Shown piece after piece: positions 19,283 through 28,855 of a stretch of DNA of 64,000 nt. Every line of letters begins with the position of its first letter. The first letter of the stretch is position 1. The notes beneath the pieces are model-generated. The model was not told where the DNA came from and did no database searches. It saw only the letters and a program-made list of their open reading frames with translations. Position numbers and translations under genes: made by a program. Where the stretch lies: the NCBI GenBank assembly GCA_025141835.1, contig CP081102.1, forward strand, positions 3,748,894 through 3,812,893. Direction: 5' to 3'. This DNA comes from Rhodobacteraceae bacterium M385 (GTDB taxonomy: Bacteria > Pseudomonadota > Alphaproteobacteria > Rhodobacterales > Rhodobacteraceae).

Positions 19283-19813
19283 ATGACGCAGCCCATGATC
19301 TCTTTGCCGGAAACCGATGCCCCCGCGCTGCCCGATTGGGCCGTGATCGCCTCGGTTGATCTGCCCTCTCCCGATGCCACGGATGCCCTCGCCGCGCGGC
19401 TCGCGGTTTACCTTCGGGCGGGCGACACGTTGCTGTTGTCGGGCGGGCTGGGGGCCGGGAAAACCCACCTCGCGCGGGCCTTGATCCGGGCCTATCTGGG
19501 CAACCCGCTGGAGCCGGTTCCAAGCCCCACCTTCACTCTTGTGCAAACCTACGAAGGCGCAGGCGCGGCCCTGTGGCATTCTGATCTTTACCGTCTTGGC
19601 GATCCTTCCGAGATCGACGAACTGGGCCTGCTGGACGCCATGGATGATGCCATTTGCCTGATCGAATGGCCGGACCGACTGGCCCCCGACTGGCCCGAGA
19701 ATGCCGCGCTCCTGCACCTTGAACGACGCGGCGATGACACCCGCGAAGCCGCACTTTTCGGGCCTGCGGGATCGGACCTCGCACAGCGTCTTGCGGCGGT
19801 GCTTCCGGAATGA
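19283..19813 (+). CDS. tsaE: tRNA threonylcarbamoyladenosine biosynthesis ATPase TsaE
   Basis: This 176-residue P-loop protein has a Walker A motif in GGLGAGKTHLAR and the family motif SPTFTLVQTYEG. A further conserved stretch is HSDLYRLGDPSEIDELGL. It works with TsaB, TsaC and TsaD to make t6A37 in ANN-decoding tRNAs. The partner gene tsaD is in this window on the minus strand at 37281-38345. Its stop codon overlaps the start of the downstream kinase gene. It carries a somewhat long N-terminal extension of about 25 residues. Confidence 0.93.
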   Translation: MTQPMISLPETDAPALPDWAVIASVDLPSPDATDALAARLAVYLRAGDTLLLSGGLGAGKTHLARALIRAYLGNPLEPVPSPTFTLVQTYEGAGAALWHSDLYRLGDPSEIDELGLLDAMDDAICLIEWPDRLAPDWPENAALLHLERRGDDTREAALFGPAGSDLAQRLAAVLPE

Positions 19814-20736
19814 GCCTCGCCCCATTTCTTGCGAGCGCCGGGTGGGCGGACGCCACGTCTGTACCCTTGGCGGGCGACGCCTCGACCCGGCGCTACCTGC
19901 GCCTGACCCTCGCGGACAAGACCGCCATCTTGATGGACGCGCCCTCTGCCACCGCAGCGGAACGCGCCAGCTACGCCGCCTTTCGCACCATCCGCGCGCA
20001 CCTGCGCAGCATCGGCCTTTCCGCCCCGCAAGAGTTCCATGCAGATCCCGCCAAGGGCCTCATCCTGATGGAGGATTTGGGCGACCTCAGCCTCTCGCGC
20101 TTGCTGGAGAACACCCCTGACGCGGCCCGCGTGGCCTATGAGGCGACCGCGACCTTGATCGACCGCCTGAGGTCCGAGGCCCCGAAAAACCTCGCCGCGC
20201 CCAACCCCGAGGAAATGGCGCAGATGACCGCGCTTACCTTTGATTTCGTTGAAAGCAGCGACAGCTTGCGCGAAACGATATTGGCCGGGCTAACCGACGC
20301 GTTGAAGACTCATGCAGCGGGCGCGCGCACCCTGTCCCTGCGCGATGTCCATGCGGACAACCTGATGTGGTTGCCGGATCGCAGGGGTATCGCGCGGGTC
20401 GGCTTACTTGATTTCCAAGACGCGATGTTGCTGCCGCAGGGGTATGACCTTGCCTCACTGCTGGACGATCCGCGCCGCGTGGTTCCTGACGCGTGGCGGT
20501 CCGAGTTGATCGCCACCCACAGCACCCCCACCCGCATCGCCACGCTTTCGCTGCAACGCAACCTGCGCATTCTGGGCATCTTCCGGCGGCTTTCCACCGT
20601 CTATGGCAAGCCGTCCTACGCTGCCTATCTGCCACGCACCCGCACCCTTGTGGCGCGGGCCGCCAATACGCTGCCCGCCCTGCAACGACCCGTGGCCGAG
20701 TTGCTCGACCGAACTGCCCATTGGACCGCGCCATGA
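19810..20736 (+). CDS. amgK: Aminoglycoside phosphotransferase-like sugar kinase AmgK
   Basis: This 308-residue APH-fold kinase has the catalytic loop DVHADNLMWL and the metal-binding LLDFQDAM. Because it is translationally coupled to a MurU-like nucleotidyltransferase (ATGA overlap), it is best read as AmgK. That enzyme phosphorylates N-acetylmuramate and N-acetylglucosamine at the anomeric position in cell-wall recycling, bypassing de novo UDP-MurNAc synthesis. This shortcut confers intrinsic fosfomycin tolerance in Pseudomonas. The pairing is seen here; the substrate is inferred from family and context. Confidence 0.85.
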   Translation: MSLAPFLASAGWADATSVPLAGDASTRRYLRLTLADKTAILMDAPSATAAERASYAAFRTIRAHLRSIGLSAPQEFHADPAKGLILMEDLGDLSLSRLLENTPDAARVAYEATATLIDRLRSEAPKNLAAPNPEEMAQMTALTFDFVESSDSLRETILAGLTDALKTHAAGARTLSLRDVHADNLMWLPDRRGIARVGLLDFQDAMLLPQGYDLASLLDDPRRVVPDAWRSELIATHSTPTRIATLSLQRNLRILGIFRRLSTVYGKPSYAAYLPRTRTLVARAANTLPALQRPVAELLDRTAHWTAP

Positions 20737-21413
20737 GCCTACCTTGCCTGATCCTTGCCGCGGGCTTTGGCACGCGGATGGGGGCGATGACCGCGACACG
20801 CCCGAAACCGCTGATCGAGGTCGCAGGGCGCAGCTTGCTGGATCACGCGCTGGACGCCGCAAGGGGCAGTGGCCCGATCACGGTGAACGCCCACTACCAC
20901 GCCGATCAAATCGCGGCGCATCTGGCGGGCAAAGACGTGACGCTGCAACTGGAAACGCCCGATATTCTCGACTCCGGCGGCTCGGTGAAACGGGCCGCGC
21001 AGCAGATGGCCAAGGGCCCCTTGGCAACGCTTAATGCCGACAACGTCTGGACCGGAGAGGCTCCAATCCAACAGCTCGAAGCCGCCTTCGACCCTGCCAA
21101 AATGGGCGCGCTGCTGTTGCTGGTGCCTCGCGCCGAGGCCGTGGGCCGCATCGGCGGCGGGGATTTCGCCATGGCCCCCGATGGGCGGCTGAGCTTCGAC
21201 AAATCGCCGGATACTTACGTCTATGTGGGGGCGCAAATCTTGGACCCCGGCCCTTGCCTATCGGACCCGCGCGATGTCTTCTCATTGCGCGATATCTGGC
21301 AGGGCTACGCGGCGCAGGGGCGCTTGTATGGCCTGGTTCACAGGGGCCGGTGGGCCGATGTCGGGCACCCTGACGGGATCACCATGGCCGAGGAAATGCA
21401 GCATGTTGTTTGA
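20733..21413 (+). CDS. murU: N-acetylmuramate-1-phosphate uridylyltransferase MurU
   Basis: This is a 226-residue nucleotidyltransferase. The signature LILAAGFGTRMGAMTATRPK opens the protein, followed by LNADNVW (metal site) and GRWADVGHPDG. Next to AmgK it is predicted to convert MurNAc-1-phosphate plus UTP into UDP-MurNAc. The start ATG at 20733 overlaps the amgK stop codon. Its own end overlaps addB by 11 bp, so recycling and repair genes share one transcript. Confidence 0.87.
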   Translation: MSLPCLILAAGFGTRMGAMTATRPKPLIEVAGRSLLDHALDAARGSGPITVNAHYHADQIAAHLAGKDVTLQLETPDILDSGGSVKRAAQQMAKGPLATLNADNVWTGEAPIQQLEAAFDPAKMGALLLLVPRAEAVGRIGGGDFAMAPDGRLSFDKSPDTYVYVGAQILDPGPCLSDPRDVFSLRDIWQGYAAQGRLYGLVHRGRWADVGHPDGITMAEEMQHVV

Positions 21414-24378
21414 GCCGACCCCGGATGCCCGCGTTTTTGCGACGCCCCTTGGCGTGGATTTCTGCGCCTCGCTCATCACAGGGTTGGACGCGCTGTTGCA
21501 GGGCCAAGGGCCCGAGGCGATTGCGCGGGTCGAAATTCACGTCGCCAACGCCCGGATGCAGCGCCGGTTGCAGGCGCTTTATGCGCAGAAGGGGCCGGGG
21601 TTCCTGCCCCGTATTCGCCCGGTGTTGGCGCTGGCCGAAACCGCTGATCTGGAAGGGCTGGCCCCCGCCATGACGCCCTTGGCATTGCGGTTGGAACTGG
21701 CGCAGCTGATCGCCAAGCTGATCGACGCCAACCCCGATCTCGCCCCCCGAGCGGCGCTTTACGAGCTTGCCGACAGTCTGGCGGATTTCATGGGCGAAAT
21801 GGTGGAAGAGGGCGTCACGCCCGACGAAATCGCCAATCTCGACATGGGCGACCATTCCGAACATTGGACCCGTGCGCGGGACTTCCTTGGCATCGCGCAA
21901 CAGGTGATCGCGGCGGGCGACAGGCCCACGCCCGAGGCACGCCAAGCTATGGTTGTGGACCGTTTGATTGCTGAATGGCGGCGCAATCCGCCCAAGCATC
22001 CAGTGATCGTCGCGGGCTCTACCGGGTCACGCCGCGCCACGTTCCGGCTGATGGAGGCGGTGGCGAAGCTGCCCCAAGGGGCGGTGATATTGCCCGGCAT
22101 CGACCGCGACATGCCAAGCGCCATTTGGAACGGCTTGTTGGACGGGCGACGCAAGGGCTTGGCGGGCGAAGATCACCCTCAATTCCGACTGGCGAAATTG
22201 CTCGATGCAATGGGGCTGGACCCGTCGCAGGTGCCGGTTTGGGGGCAGGAAACCCCGGCCGAGCCGCACCGAAACGCCGTTGTCTCGCTGGCGCTACGCC
22301 CTGCGCCCGTCACCAACCAATGGCGGACAGAGGGGCCGAGGCTTGCCGATGTGGGCGGCGCCATGGCCGGGGTGACACTGCTGGAAGCGCCCTCGCCCCA
22401 GATGGAGGCGACGGCCATCGCGTTGCGGATGCGAAAGGCGGTGCAGGACGGGCAGCGCACGGCCTTGGTCACCCCCGACAGGCGGCTGGCCCGCAAGGTC
22501 ACGGCGCAATTGGATCGCTGGAATATCAAGCCCGACGACAGTGCAGGGCAGGTTCTAGCTCAGACCGCGCCGGGGCGTTTCCTGCGGCAGGTTGCCGAGG
22601 CGATGCACAGCCCCGTCACGTCCGAGGCGCTGGTCGCGCTATTGAAGCACCCCCTGTGCCATTCCGGCACGGAGCGGGGCGAACATCTGCGCCGCACCCA
22701 GGATCTGGAGCTGCAAGTGTTGCGCCGCGGCCTTGCCTTCCCTACCCGCGATGCGCTGAAGGATTGGGCCGAGGCCCGCGACAAAGACCCCGACGCGGTG
22801 GCTTGGGTGGACTGGCTGGCCACGCATTTGCTGGCTGAGGTGGACCGCGCCCCCCTGCCCTTGGCCGAGCGTCTGGCCCTGCACAAAGCCCGCGCCGATG
22901 CCTTGGCAGCGGGCTCAGGGCAACCCGATGCCGGAGAGTTATACGACAAAGAACCGGGCATCGAGGCCGCGAAACTGCTGCGCAATCTGGCAGCCGACGC
23001 GCCTTCGGCTGGCGCAATGTCGGCACGGGACTACGCCGATTTCTTCACCTCTCTCGCCCATGACCGGGAAGTCCGTTTTGCCCTGCGCCCCCATGCCGAT
23101 GTGCTGATCTGGGGAACGCAGGAAGCGCGGGTTCAAGGGGCCGATGTCACCATCCTTGCCGGGTTGAATGAGGGCACATGGCCGCAAGCCGCCAGCGCCG
23201 ATCCTTGGCTCAACCGTCCCCTCCGCGACAAGGCGGGCTTGCGTCTGCCCGACCGGGTGATCGGCCTGTCGGCGCATGATTTCCAGCAAGGCATCGCTGG
23301 CGGAGAGGTCTGGCTTTCACGCGCCAAGCGCGATGACGAAACGGACACAGTGCCTTCGCGTTGGTTGAACCGGTTGGTAAACCTGCTTGGCGGGGCCAGC
23401 GAGACGGCAGCGCAAGCGTTGGAGGACATGCGCGAACGGGGCGACAAATGGCTCGCGCTGTCTGAAACGCTCACCACCCCCGAAAAATCTGTCAAACCCG
23501 CCCCACGCCCCGCTCCGGCGCCGCAGAACATCACCCGCCTCACCGCGCTGTCGGTCACAGATATCGAGCGTTTGACCCGCGACCCCTACGCCATCTACGC
23601 CGCCCGCATGTTGCGCCTCAGGCCGTTGGACCCGCTGCGGGCCAGCCCCGATGCCCGTCTGCGCGGCACCGTGTTCCACAGCATCCTAGAGCAGTTCGTC
23701 AAAGCCACCCCCGTGACCCTGCCCCCCAACGCAAGCACCGTGTTCATGGAGATCGCCACCGAGGTGCTGGAACAACAGGCCCCCTGGCCCGCCGCCCGCT
23801 ATCTTTGGCACCAACGGATGCAGCGGTTGCTGCCTTGGTATCTGATGCAAGAGGCCGATTTCCGGGACATTGCCGAGCCTTGGCTGCTGGAGGAACGCAA
23901 GGCATGGACTGTGCCGGGCCTATCGCTGACCCTCAGCGGGATCGCAGACCGGATCGACGCATTGCCCGGCGGGTCGGTGGCGATTTACGACTACAAGACC
24001 GGCAACCTACCCACCGACGGTATGGAAATCGCCTATAACAAGCAGTTGTTGCTGCTGGCCCTGATGGGTCAGGGCGGGGCCTTTGCGGAGCGTCCGTTGG
24101 ACGTGGCGCGGCTGGCCTATGTGGGGCTTGGGACCAAGCCCGAGGTGCGGGTGCAGGAGTTTGACGCTGCGCTTTTGGCCGAGACCCAGAAAGGTCTGAC
24201 CGAGTTGATTACCCATTACCGGCAACCTGACGCCGGTTTCCCGTCGCGGCGGTCACCCAAGAAAACCACCTATGGTGGCGATTACGACCACCTCGCCCGA
24301 TTGGGGGAATGGGACGAAACCAAAGAGGCCGAAGTGATCCGCGTCGGCGAACAGCAAGGGGAGCGTGCCAATGGATGA
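21403..24378 (+). CDS. addB: Double-strand break repair protein AddB
   Basis: This 991-residue alphaproteobacterial AddB is the partner of AddA in the helicase-nuclease that resects double-strand ends and loads RecA. The N-terminal half is a degenerate UvrD-like helicase. The C-terminal RecB-like nuclease carries YDYKTG (Y862, D863, Y864, K865) after a conserved region starting near LSVTDIERLTRDPYAIYA. ATG at 21403 is chosen, as the longer frame from 21223 lies inside murU. It ends overlapping the addA start. Confidence 0.94.
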   Translation: MLFEPTPDARVFATPLGVDFCASLITGLDALLQGQGPEAIARVEIHVANARMQRRLQALYAQKGPGFLPRIRPVLALAETADLEGLAPAMTPLALRLELAQLIAKLIDANPDLAPRAALYELADSLADFMGEMVEEGVTPDEIANLDMGDHSEHWTRARDFLGIAQQVIAAGDRPTPEARQAMVVDRLIAEWRRNPPKHPVIVAGSTGSRRATFRLMEAVAKLPQGAVILPGIDRDMPSAIWNGLLDGRRKGLAGEDHPQFRLAKLLDAMGLDPSQVPVWGQETPAEPHRNAVVSLALRPAPVTNQWRTEGPRLADVGGAMAGVTLLEAPSPQMEATAIALRMRKAVQDGQRTALVTPDRRLARKVTAQLDRWNIKPDDSAGQVLAQTAPGRFLRQVAEAMHSPVTSEALVALLKHPLCHSGTERGEHLRRTQDLELQVLRRGLAFPTRDALKDWAEARDKDPDAVAWVDWLATHLLAEVDRAPLPLAERLALHKARADALAAGSGQPDAGELYDKEPGIEAAKLLRNLAADAPSAGAMSARDYADFFTSLAHDREVRFALRPHADVLIWGTQEARVQGADVTILAGLNEGTWPQAASADPWLNRPLRDKAGLRLPDRVIGLSAHDFQQGIAGGEVWLSRAKRDDETDTVPSRWLNRLVNLLGGASETAAQALEDMRERGDKWLALSETLTTPEKSVKPAPRPAPAPQNITRLTALSVTDIERLTRDPYAIYAARMLRLRPLDPLRASPDARLRGTVFHSILEQFVKATPVTLPPNASTVFMEIATEVLEQQAPWPAARYLWHQRMQRLLPWYLMQEADFRDIAEPWLLEERKAWTVPGLSLTLSGIADRIDALPGGSVAIYDYKTGNLPTDGMEIAYNKQLLLLALMGQGGAFAERPLDVARLAYVGLGTKPEVRVQEFDAALLAETQKGLTELITHYRQPDAGFPSRRSPKKTTYGGDYDHLARLGEWDETKEAEVIRVGEQQGERANG

Positions 24379-27300
24379 CGCCACCCGCGCCCAGACCCGC
24401 GCCGCCGATCCCGGCACCTCCACTTGGTTGGGGGCCAATGCCGGGTCCGGCAAGACCCGCGTGCTTACCGACCGCGTGGCGCGGCTGTTGCTCGACGGGG
24501 TGCCGCCTGAACGCATCTTGTGCCTGACCTACACCAAGGCCGCCGCGATGGAGATGCAGAACCGACTGTTCTCACGTCTTGGCGCATGGGCGATGAAGGA
24601 CGATGCCGAACTGGCCGAAATGCTGGCCGCAATCGGCGTGCCGGGCGCAAGGCTGGAGCCCGCGCTTCTGGACGAGGCCCGCACGCTGTTTGCCCGCGCG
24701 ATCGAGGCGCCGGGCGGGCTGAAGATCCAGACCATCCACTCGTTCTGCGCCTCGGTCCTGCGGCGTTTCCCGCTAGAGGCTCGCGTCAGCCCCGCCTTCA
24801 CCGAAATCGACGACCGCGTGCAAGTTCGCCTGTTGGCCGACCTGCTGGACGACATGGCGGAAACCGACGATGGCCGCGAAGCACTTGGCCGTGTCGCGCC
24901 GTATCTGTCGGGCGATGATGGCGCGATGAGCTTGGCCCGCGCCGTTGCGGGTAAGGCAGAGGCCCTGAAGCAACCCGCCGATTGGGAAACGATCTGTGAT
25001 TTTGCCGAGATTGATCCGGGGCTGACCGAGGCCGATATCATAAGCGCGGTGATTACGGGGGAGGAGGCCGAACTGGCGAATTTATTGCTCCCAAGTTTGG
25101 GGCCCAAGTACAACTTGCACATGGCCGCCTGTCGCGTGCTTCCCGGCTTTCCATGGGAACGCGCCACGCTCGGGGATTTAATAGGTCTTGAGCAATCATT
25201 TCTGAATGCCTCGTCATCTGCCACAGCCGTGCTTGGTGAACCTCGAGGAGGCCGATTTTTTACCAAAGCCGTCAAAGAGGCCATGGGGGACAGGTTAGAC
25301 GATCTAATCGCGTTCATGGAGCGCATCGCAGAGGCACGGGTACAACGCACCGGGCTGATGACGGCGCAAATCACCCTCGCCCTGCACCAATTCGCGGCTC
25401 GGTTCCTGCCCCTGTACACCCGCGCGAAGGAGGCGCGGGGCTGGCTCGACTTTGATGACCTGATCGACAAGACCCGCAACCTGCTGAACAATTCCAAGGT
25501 GGCGCAATGGGTGCTGTATCGTCTCGACGGCGGCATTGACCATATTCTGGTGGACGAGGCGCAAGATACCTCGCCGCGGCAATGGGAAATCGTGCAGCGG
25601 TTGGCCGAAGATTTCGCCGCCGGAGAAGGGGCAAGGGAAGACGTACAGCGCACGATCTTTGTGGTCGGCGACAAGAAGCAATCCATCTATTCGTTCCAAG
25701 GCGCGGACCCGTCGGAATTCGACCGGATGCGTGACCATTTCGAAGCCCGCCTGCAAGAGATCAACGCCCCTTTTCAGGACGCCGCATTGATCCATTCGTT
25801 CCGCTCTGCCGCGCCGATCCTGGCGTTGGTGGACCGGGTCGCGGCGGGCCTTGGCGCGCCGGGGTTGGGTGATCTGGTTGAACACCGCTCGTTCTTCGGC
25901 ACCAAGCCGGGGCGCGTGGACCTGTGGCCCGCGATTGAGCCGACCAAAGGCGGAGAGAAGCCCGCGTGGGACGACCCGCAGGATTTGGTCAGCGAGGATC
26001 ACCATTCCTCGGTTCTGGCGCAGACCGTGGCCGAGCAGATTGGCGCGATGATAAACACCCCCCCGATGATCGAGGTGGAGGGCAAATCGCGCCCAGTCTC
26101 GGCGGGCGATATCCTGATCCTTGTGCGCCGTCGCTCTCCGCTGTTTCACAAGATCATTGCGGAGCTGAAGCAGTCGGGGCTGCCTGTGGCGGGAGTTGAC
26201 CGATCTCAACTCACCTCGCCCTTGGCGGTGAAAGACCTGATGGCGCTGTGCCGGTTTCTGGCCACGCCCGAGGATGATCTGTCGCTGGCCTGTGTGCTGC
26301 GCTCGCCCCTGTGTGGGCTGTCGGAGGCGCAGCTATACGACCTTGCCCATGACCGCCCCGGCTTCCTTTGGTCAGCGATGCGCGACCGCGCCGCCGACTT
26401 CCCCGAGGCCCACGCGATCCTGAAAGACCTGCGCGACAACGCCGATTTTCTGAAGCCCTACGACCTGCTGGAACGCGCGTTGATCCGGCACAAGGGACGC
26501 ACCCGCCTGATTGCCCGCCTTGGCCCCGAGGCCGAAGACGCCATGGATGCAATGCTGGCCCAAGCCCTTGCCTATGAGGCGACCGAGGTGCCCTCGCTAA
26601 CGGGGTTCGTGGGTTGGCTTGATTCGGGCGACGTGCAGGTGAAACGCGATCTGTCGCAGGCCACCGGGCAAATCCGGGTGATGACGGTTCATGGGGCGAA
26701 GGGGCTGGAAGCGCCCGTGGTGATCCTGCCCGATTGTGCGCTACCGCGGGGCAACGCGGGCGCGGGCGTGCGGATTTTGGAACCCGAGGGCGGGCCGCTG
26801 ATCTGGCAGCCAAGCAAGGGCAACGAAACCGATGCCGTTCTGGAAACCGTGGAGGCCAAAACGCTTCGCGAAACGGAAGAGGCGAACCGGCTGCTCTATG
26901 TGGCGCTGACACGGGCCGAAAGCTGGTTGATCGTGGCCGCATCGGGGCAGCTTGGCGCCGCGAGCAAACCGGCCTCCTGCTGGTACAAGATCGTGGCCGA
27001 CGCGATGGAGGGGATGGGCGCTGTCCCCCTAAGCATCGCGGGCCTGCCCGAGACAGGCTTGCGCCTGCAATCGGGCCCTTGGCCTGAAGGTGAGAAGCCC
27101 GAGGCCAGCGATCACACCCGCGCCGTGTTGCCCGACTATGCCACCGCCGACGCGCCGCCCTCGGTCAAGGACAAGCCCGCGCGCAAACCCTCGGATCTGG
27201 GTGGGGCCAAGGCGCTGCCCGGCGTGGGCGACGACACGCAAACCGCCATGTTGCGCGGCACTGTCACCCATTTGCTGCTGGAACATCTGCCCCGCCTGCC

Positions 27301-27757
27301 CGAACCCGCTTGGCCCGCCGCCGCCCCTGGCATCGCGGCGCTGGAAGCCCCGGACCTGACGCCGGACGCGCTTTCCCCGATGTTGGAAGAGGCCACGCGC
27401 GTGCTGACCGATCCGGCGCTGTCGCATCTGTTTACCGATGCCTCCCTCGCGGAGGTAGAGGTCACGGGGTATTCCGACACGCTGCAATCGGACGTGATGG
27501 GCATCATCGACAGGCTGATCGTAACGGACGAGAAGATCACCGCAGTGGACTTCAAAACCAACGCCACGGTGCCCGCCAGCGCCAAGGACACGCCCGAAGG
27601 GGTGCTGCGCCAGATGGGTGCTTATGCAGAGCTGTTGGCCACGATCTACCCCGACCGCGAAATCGCGACCGCGATCCTTTGGTCACGTAGCGGCACTTTG
27701 ATGGCACTGCCACACGATATCGTGTCTGACGCGCTCAAACGCGCAAGCAGTGCTTGA
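24371..27757 (+). CDS. addA: Double-strand break repair helicase-nuclease AddA
   Basis: This is a 1128-residue UvrD/RecB type enzyme. Walker A is at residues 21-29 (GANAGSGKT), the DEAQD box is in HILVDEAQDTSPRQWE, and motif VI is in EANRLLYVALTRAES. The C-terminal nuclease motif is AVDFKTN with D1060. With AddB it forms the functional equivalent of RecBCD. The start ATG at 24371 overlaps the addB stop codon, and an alternative GTG at 24365 adds two residues. Length and domain order are normal for the group. Confidence 0.95.
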   Translation: MDDATRAQTRAADPGTSTWLGANAGSGKTRVLTDRVARLLLDGVPPERILCLTYTKAAAMEMQNRLFSRLGAWAMKDDAELAEMLAAIGVPGARLEPALLDEARTLFARAIEAPGGLKIQTIHSFCASVLRRFPLEARVSPAFTEIDDRVQVRLLADLLDDMAETDDGREALGRVAPYLSGDDGAMSLARAVAGKAEALKQPADWETICDFAEIDPGLTEADIISAVITGEEAELANLLLPSLGPKYNLHMAACRVLPGFPWERATLGDLIGLEQSFLNASSSATAVLGEPRGGRFFTKAVKEAMGDRLDDLIAFMERIAEARVQRTGLMTAQITLALHQFAARFLPLYTRAKEARGWLDFDDLIDKTRNLLNNSKVAQWVLYRLDGGIDHILVDEAQDTSPRQWEIVQRLAEDFAAGEGAREDVQRTIFVVGDKKQSIYSFQGADPSEFDRMRDHFEARLQEINAPFQDAALIHSFRSAAPILALVDRVAAGLGAPGLGDLVEHRSFFGTKPGRVDLWPAIEPTKGGEKPAWDDPQDLVSEDHHSSVLAQTVAEQIGAMINTPPMIEVEGKSRPVSAGDILILVRRRSPLFHKIIAELKQSGLPVAGVDRSQLTSPLAVKDLMALCRFLATPEDDLSLACVLRSPLCGLSEAQLYDLAHDRPGFLWSAMRDRAADFPEAHAILKDLRDNADFLKPYDLLERALIRHKGRTRLIARLGPEAEDAMDAMLAQALAYEATEVPSLTGFVGWLDSGDVQVKRDLSQATGQIRVMTVHGAKGLEAPVVILPDCALPRGNAGAGVRILEPEGGPLIWQPSKGNETDAVLETVEAKTLRETEEANRLLYVALTRAESWLIVAASGQLGAASKPASCWYKIVADAMEGMGAVPLSIAGLPETGLRLQSGPWPEGEKPEASDHTRAVLPDYATADAPPSVKDKPARKPSDLGGAKALPGVGDDTQTAMLRGTVTHLLLEHLPRLPEPAWPAAAPGIAALEAPDLTPDALSPMLEEATRVLTDPALSHLFTDASLAEVEVTGYSDTLQSDVMGIIDRLIVTDEKITAVDFKTNATVPASAKDTPEGVLRQMGAYAELLATIYPDREIATAILWSRSGTLMALPHDIVSDALKRASSA

Positions 27758-27820
27758 CGGTCCGGGGCACCGTCCATAGGTTCTGTGCCCGACATAACCC
27801 CGCCTGGAGGGCACAAAGCC

Positions 27821-28141
27821 ATGGCTACCACTGCCGTTACCGACGCCACTTTTGACACCGAAGTGAAGCAGTCCGACATCCCCGTTGTTGTTGATTTTTG
27901 GGCCGAATGGTGTGGCCCTTGCAAACAAATCGGCCCCGCTCTGGAAGAGCTTTCCGCCGAATACGAGGGCCGCGTGAAGATCGTGAAGATCAACGTGGAC
28001 GAAAACCCCAACTCTCCCATGCAACTGGGCGTGCGCGGCATTCCTGCGCTGTTCATGTTCAACGGCGGAGAGGTCGTTTCCAACAAAGTAGGCGCCGCCC
28101 CCAAAGCCGCCCTGCAAAAGTGGATCGACGAAGCCGTCTAA
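27821..28141 (+). CDS. trxA: Thioredoxin
   Basis: This is a 106-residue thioredoxin with the active site WCGPC (C31 and C34) and the cis-proline region GIPALFMF. It supplies electrons to ribonucleotide reductase, methionine sulfoxide reductases and others. TGGAGG at 27805-27810 precedes the ATG. A longer in-frame start at 27785 is not preferred. It closes the long plus-strand run from regB, and a terminator follows at 28165. Confidence 0.96.
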   Translation: MATTAVTDATFDTEVKQSDIPVVVDFWAEWCGPCKQIGPALEELSAEYEGRVKIVKINVDENPNSPMQLGVRGIPALFMFNGGEVVSNKVGAAPKAALQKWIDEAV

Positions 28142-28164
28142 GGCCCGTTTCAGCAATATTCTTG

Positions 28165-28203
28165 AAGGGCGTCCTGATCTTGCATCGGTGACGCCCTTTT
28201 TTG
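28165..28203 (+). terminator. Rho-independent terminator after trxA
   Basis: A 9-bp stem (AAGGGCGTC / GACGCCCTT) with a 16-nt loop is followed by a T-run. It separates trxA from regA, so regA probably has its own promoter in 28204-28294. Confidence 0.88.
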
Positions 28204-28294
28204 TTGCGAAATGCTCGTTTCCGCACCTGCGGCGGTTTGACCATTTCCGCTTACTTCCTATAGTTGTCAGCAGACCCCTTAGGAGAAGACCTCT

Positions 28295-28855
28295 ATGGCC
28301 ACGAATGATCGCAACCTCCGGGAAATCGGGCCGGATAAATCTCTGCTCCTCCTCGATGATGATGAACCGTTTCTGCGCCGCCTAGAACGCGCGATGGAGA
28401 AACGCGGGTTTGAGGTAGAGGCCGCGGGTTCTGTTGCCGCCGGCACCGCCATCGCAACGGCCCGCCCCCCCGCCTACGCAGTGGTTGATCTGCGGCTAGA
28501 GGACGGCAACGGCCTCGACGTGGTGGAAACCCTGCGCGAAAAACGCCCCGATGCGCGGATTGTCGTGCTGACAGGCTACGGCGCAATTGCGACGGCTGTA
28601 GCGGCGGTAAAGATGGGCGCGACGGATTACCTGTCCAAACCCGCTGACGCCAATGACATCACCTCTGCCCTGCTGGCCGAGGAAGAGGAAATGCCGCCCC
28701 CACCGGAAAACCCCATGTCCGCAGACCGGGTTCGGTGGGAACATATCCAGCGCGTGTATGAGCTGTGTGATCGCAATGTCTCGGAAACGGCGCGACGGTT
28801 GAATATGCATCGCCGTACGTTGCAACGCATCCTTGCAAAGCGCAGCCCCCGGTGA
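28295..28855 (+). CDS. regA: Redox response regulator RegA/PrrA/ActR
   Basis: This 186-residue regulator has a receiver domain with the acidic pocket LLLDDDE, phospho-acceptor D65 (VVDLRLEDGNGLD) and K in LSKPADAND. A proline-rich linker with EEEMPPPPENP follows, then a Fis-type helix-turn-helix (VSETARRLNMHRRTLQRILAKR). It is the partner of RegB (16041-17465). The AGGAGA at 28281-28286 gives a strong start. It is unusual that senC and regB are about 11 kb away, with repair and cell-wall genes in between. Confidence 0.95.
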   Translation: MATNDRNLREIGPDKSLLLLDDDEPFLRRLERAMEKRGFEVEAAGSVAAGTAIATARPPAYAVVDLRLEDGNGLDVVETLREKRPDARIVVLTGYGAIATAVAAVKMGATDYLSKPADANDITSALLAEEEEMPPPPENPMSADRVRWEHIQRVYELCDRNVSETARRLNMHRRTLQRILAKRSPR

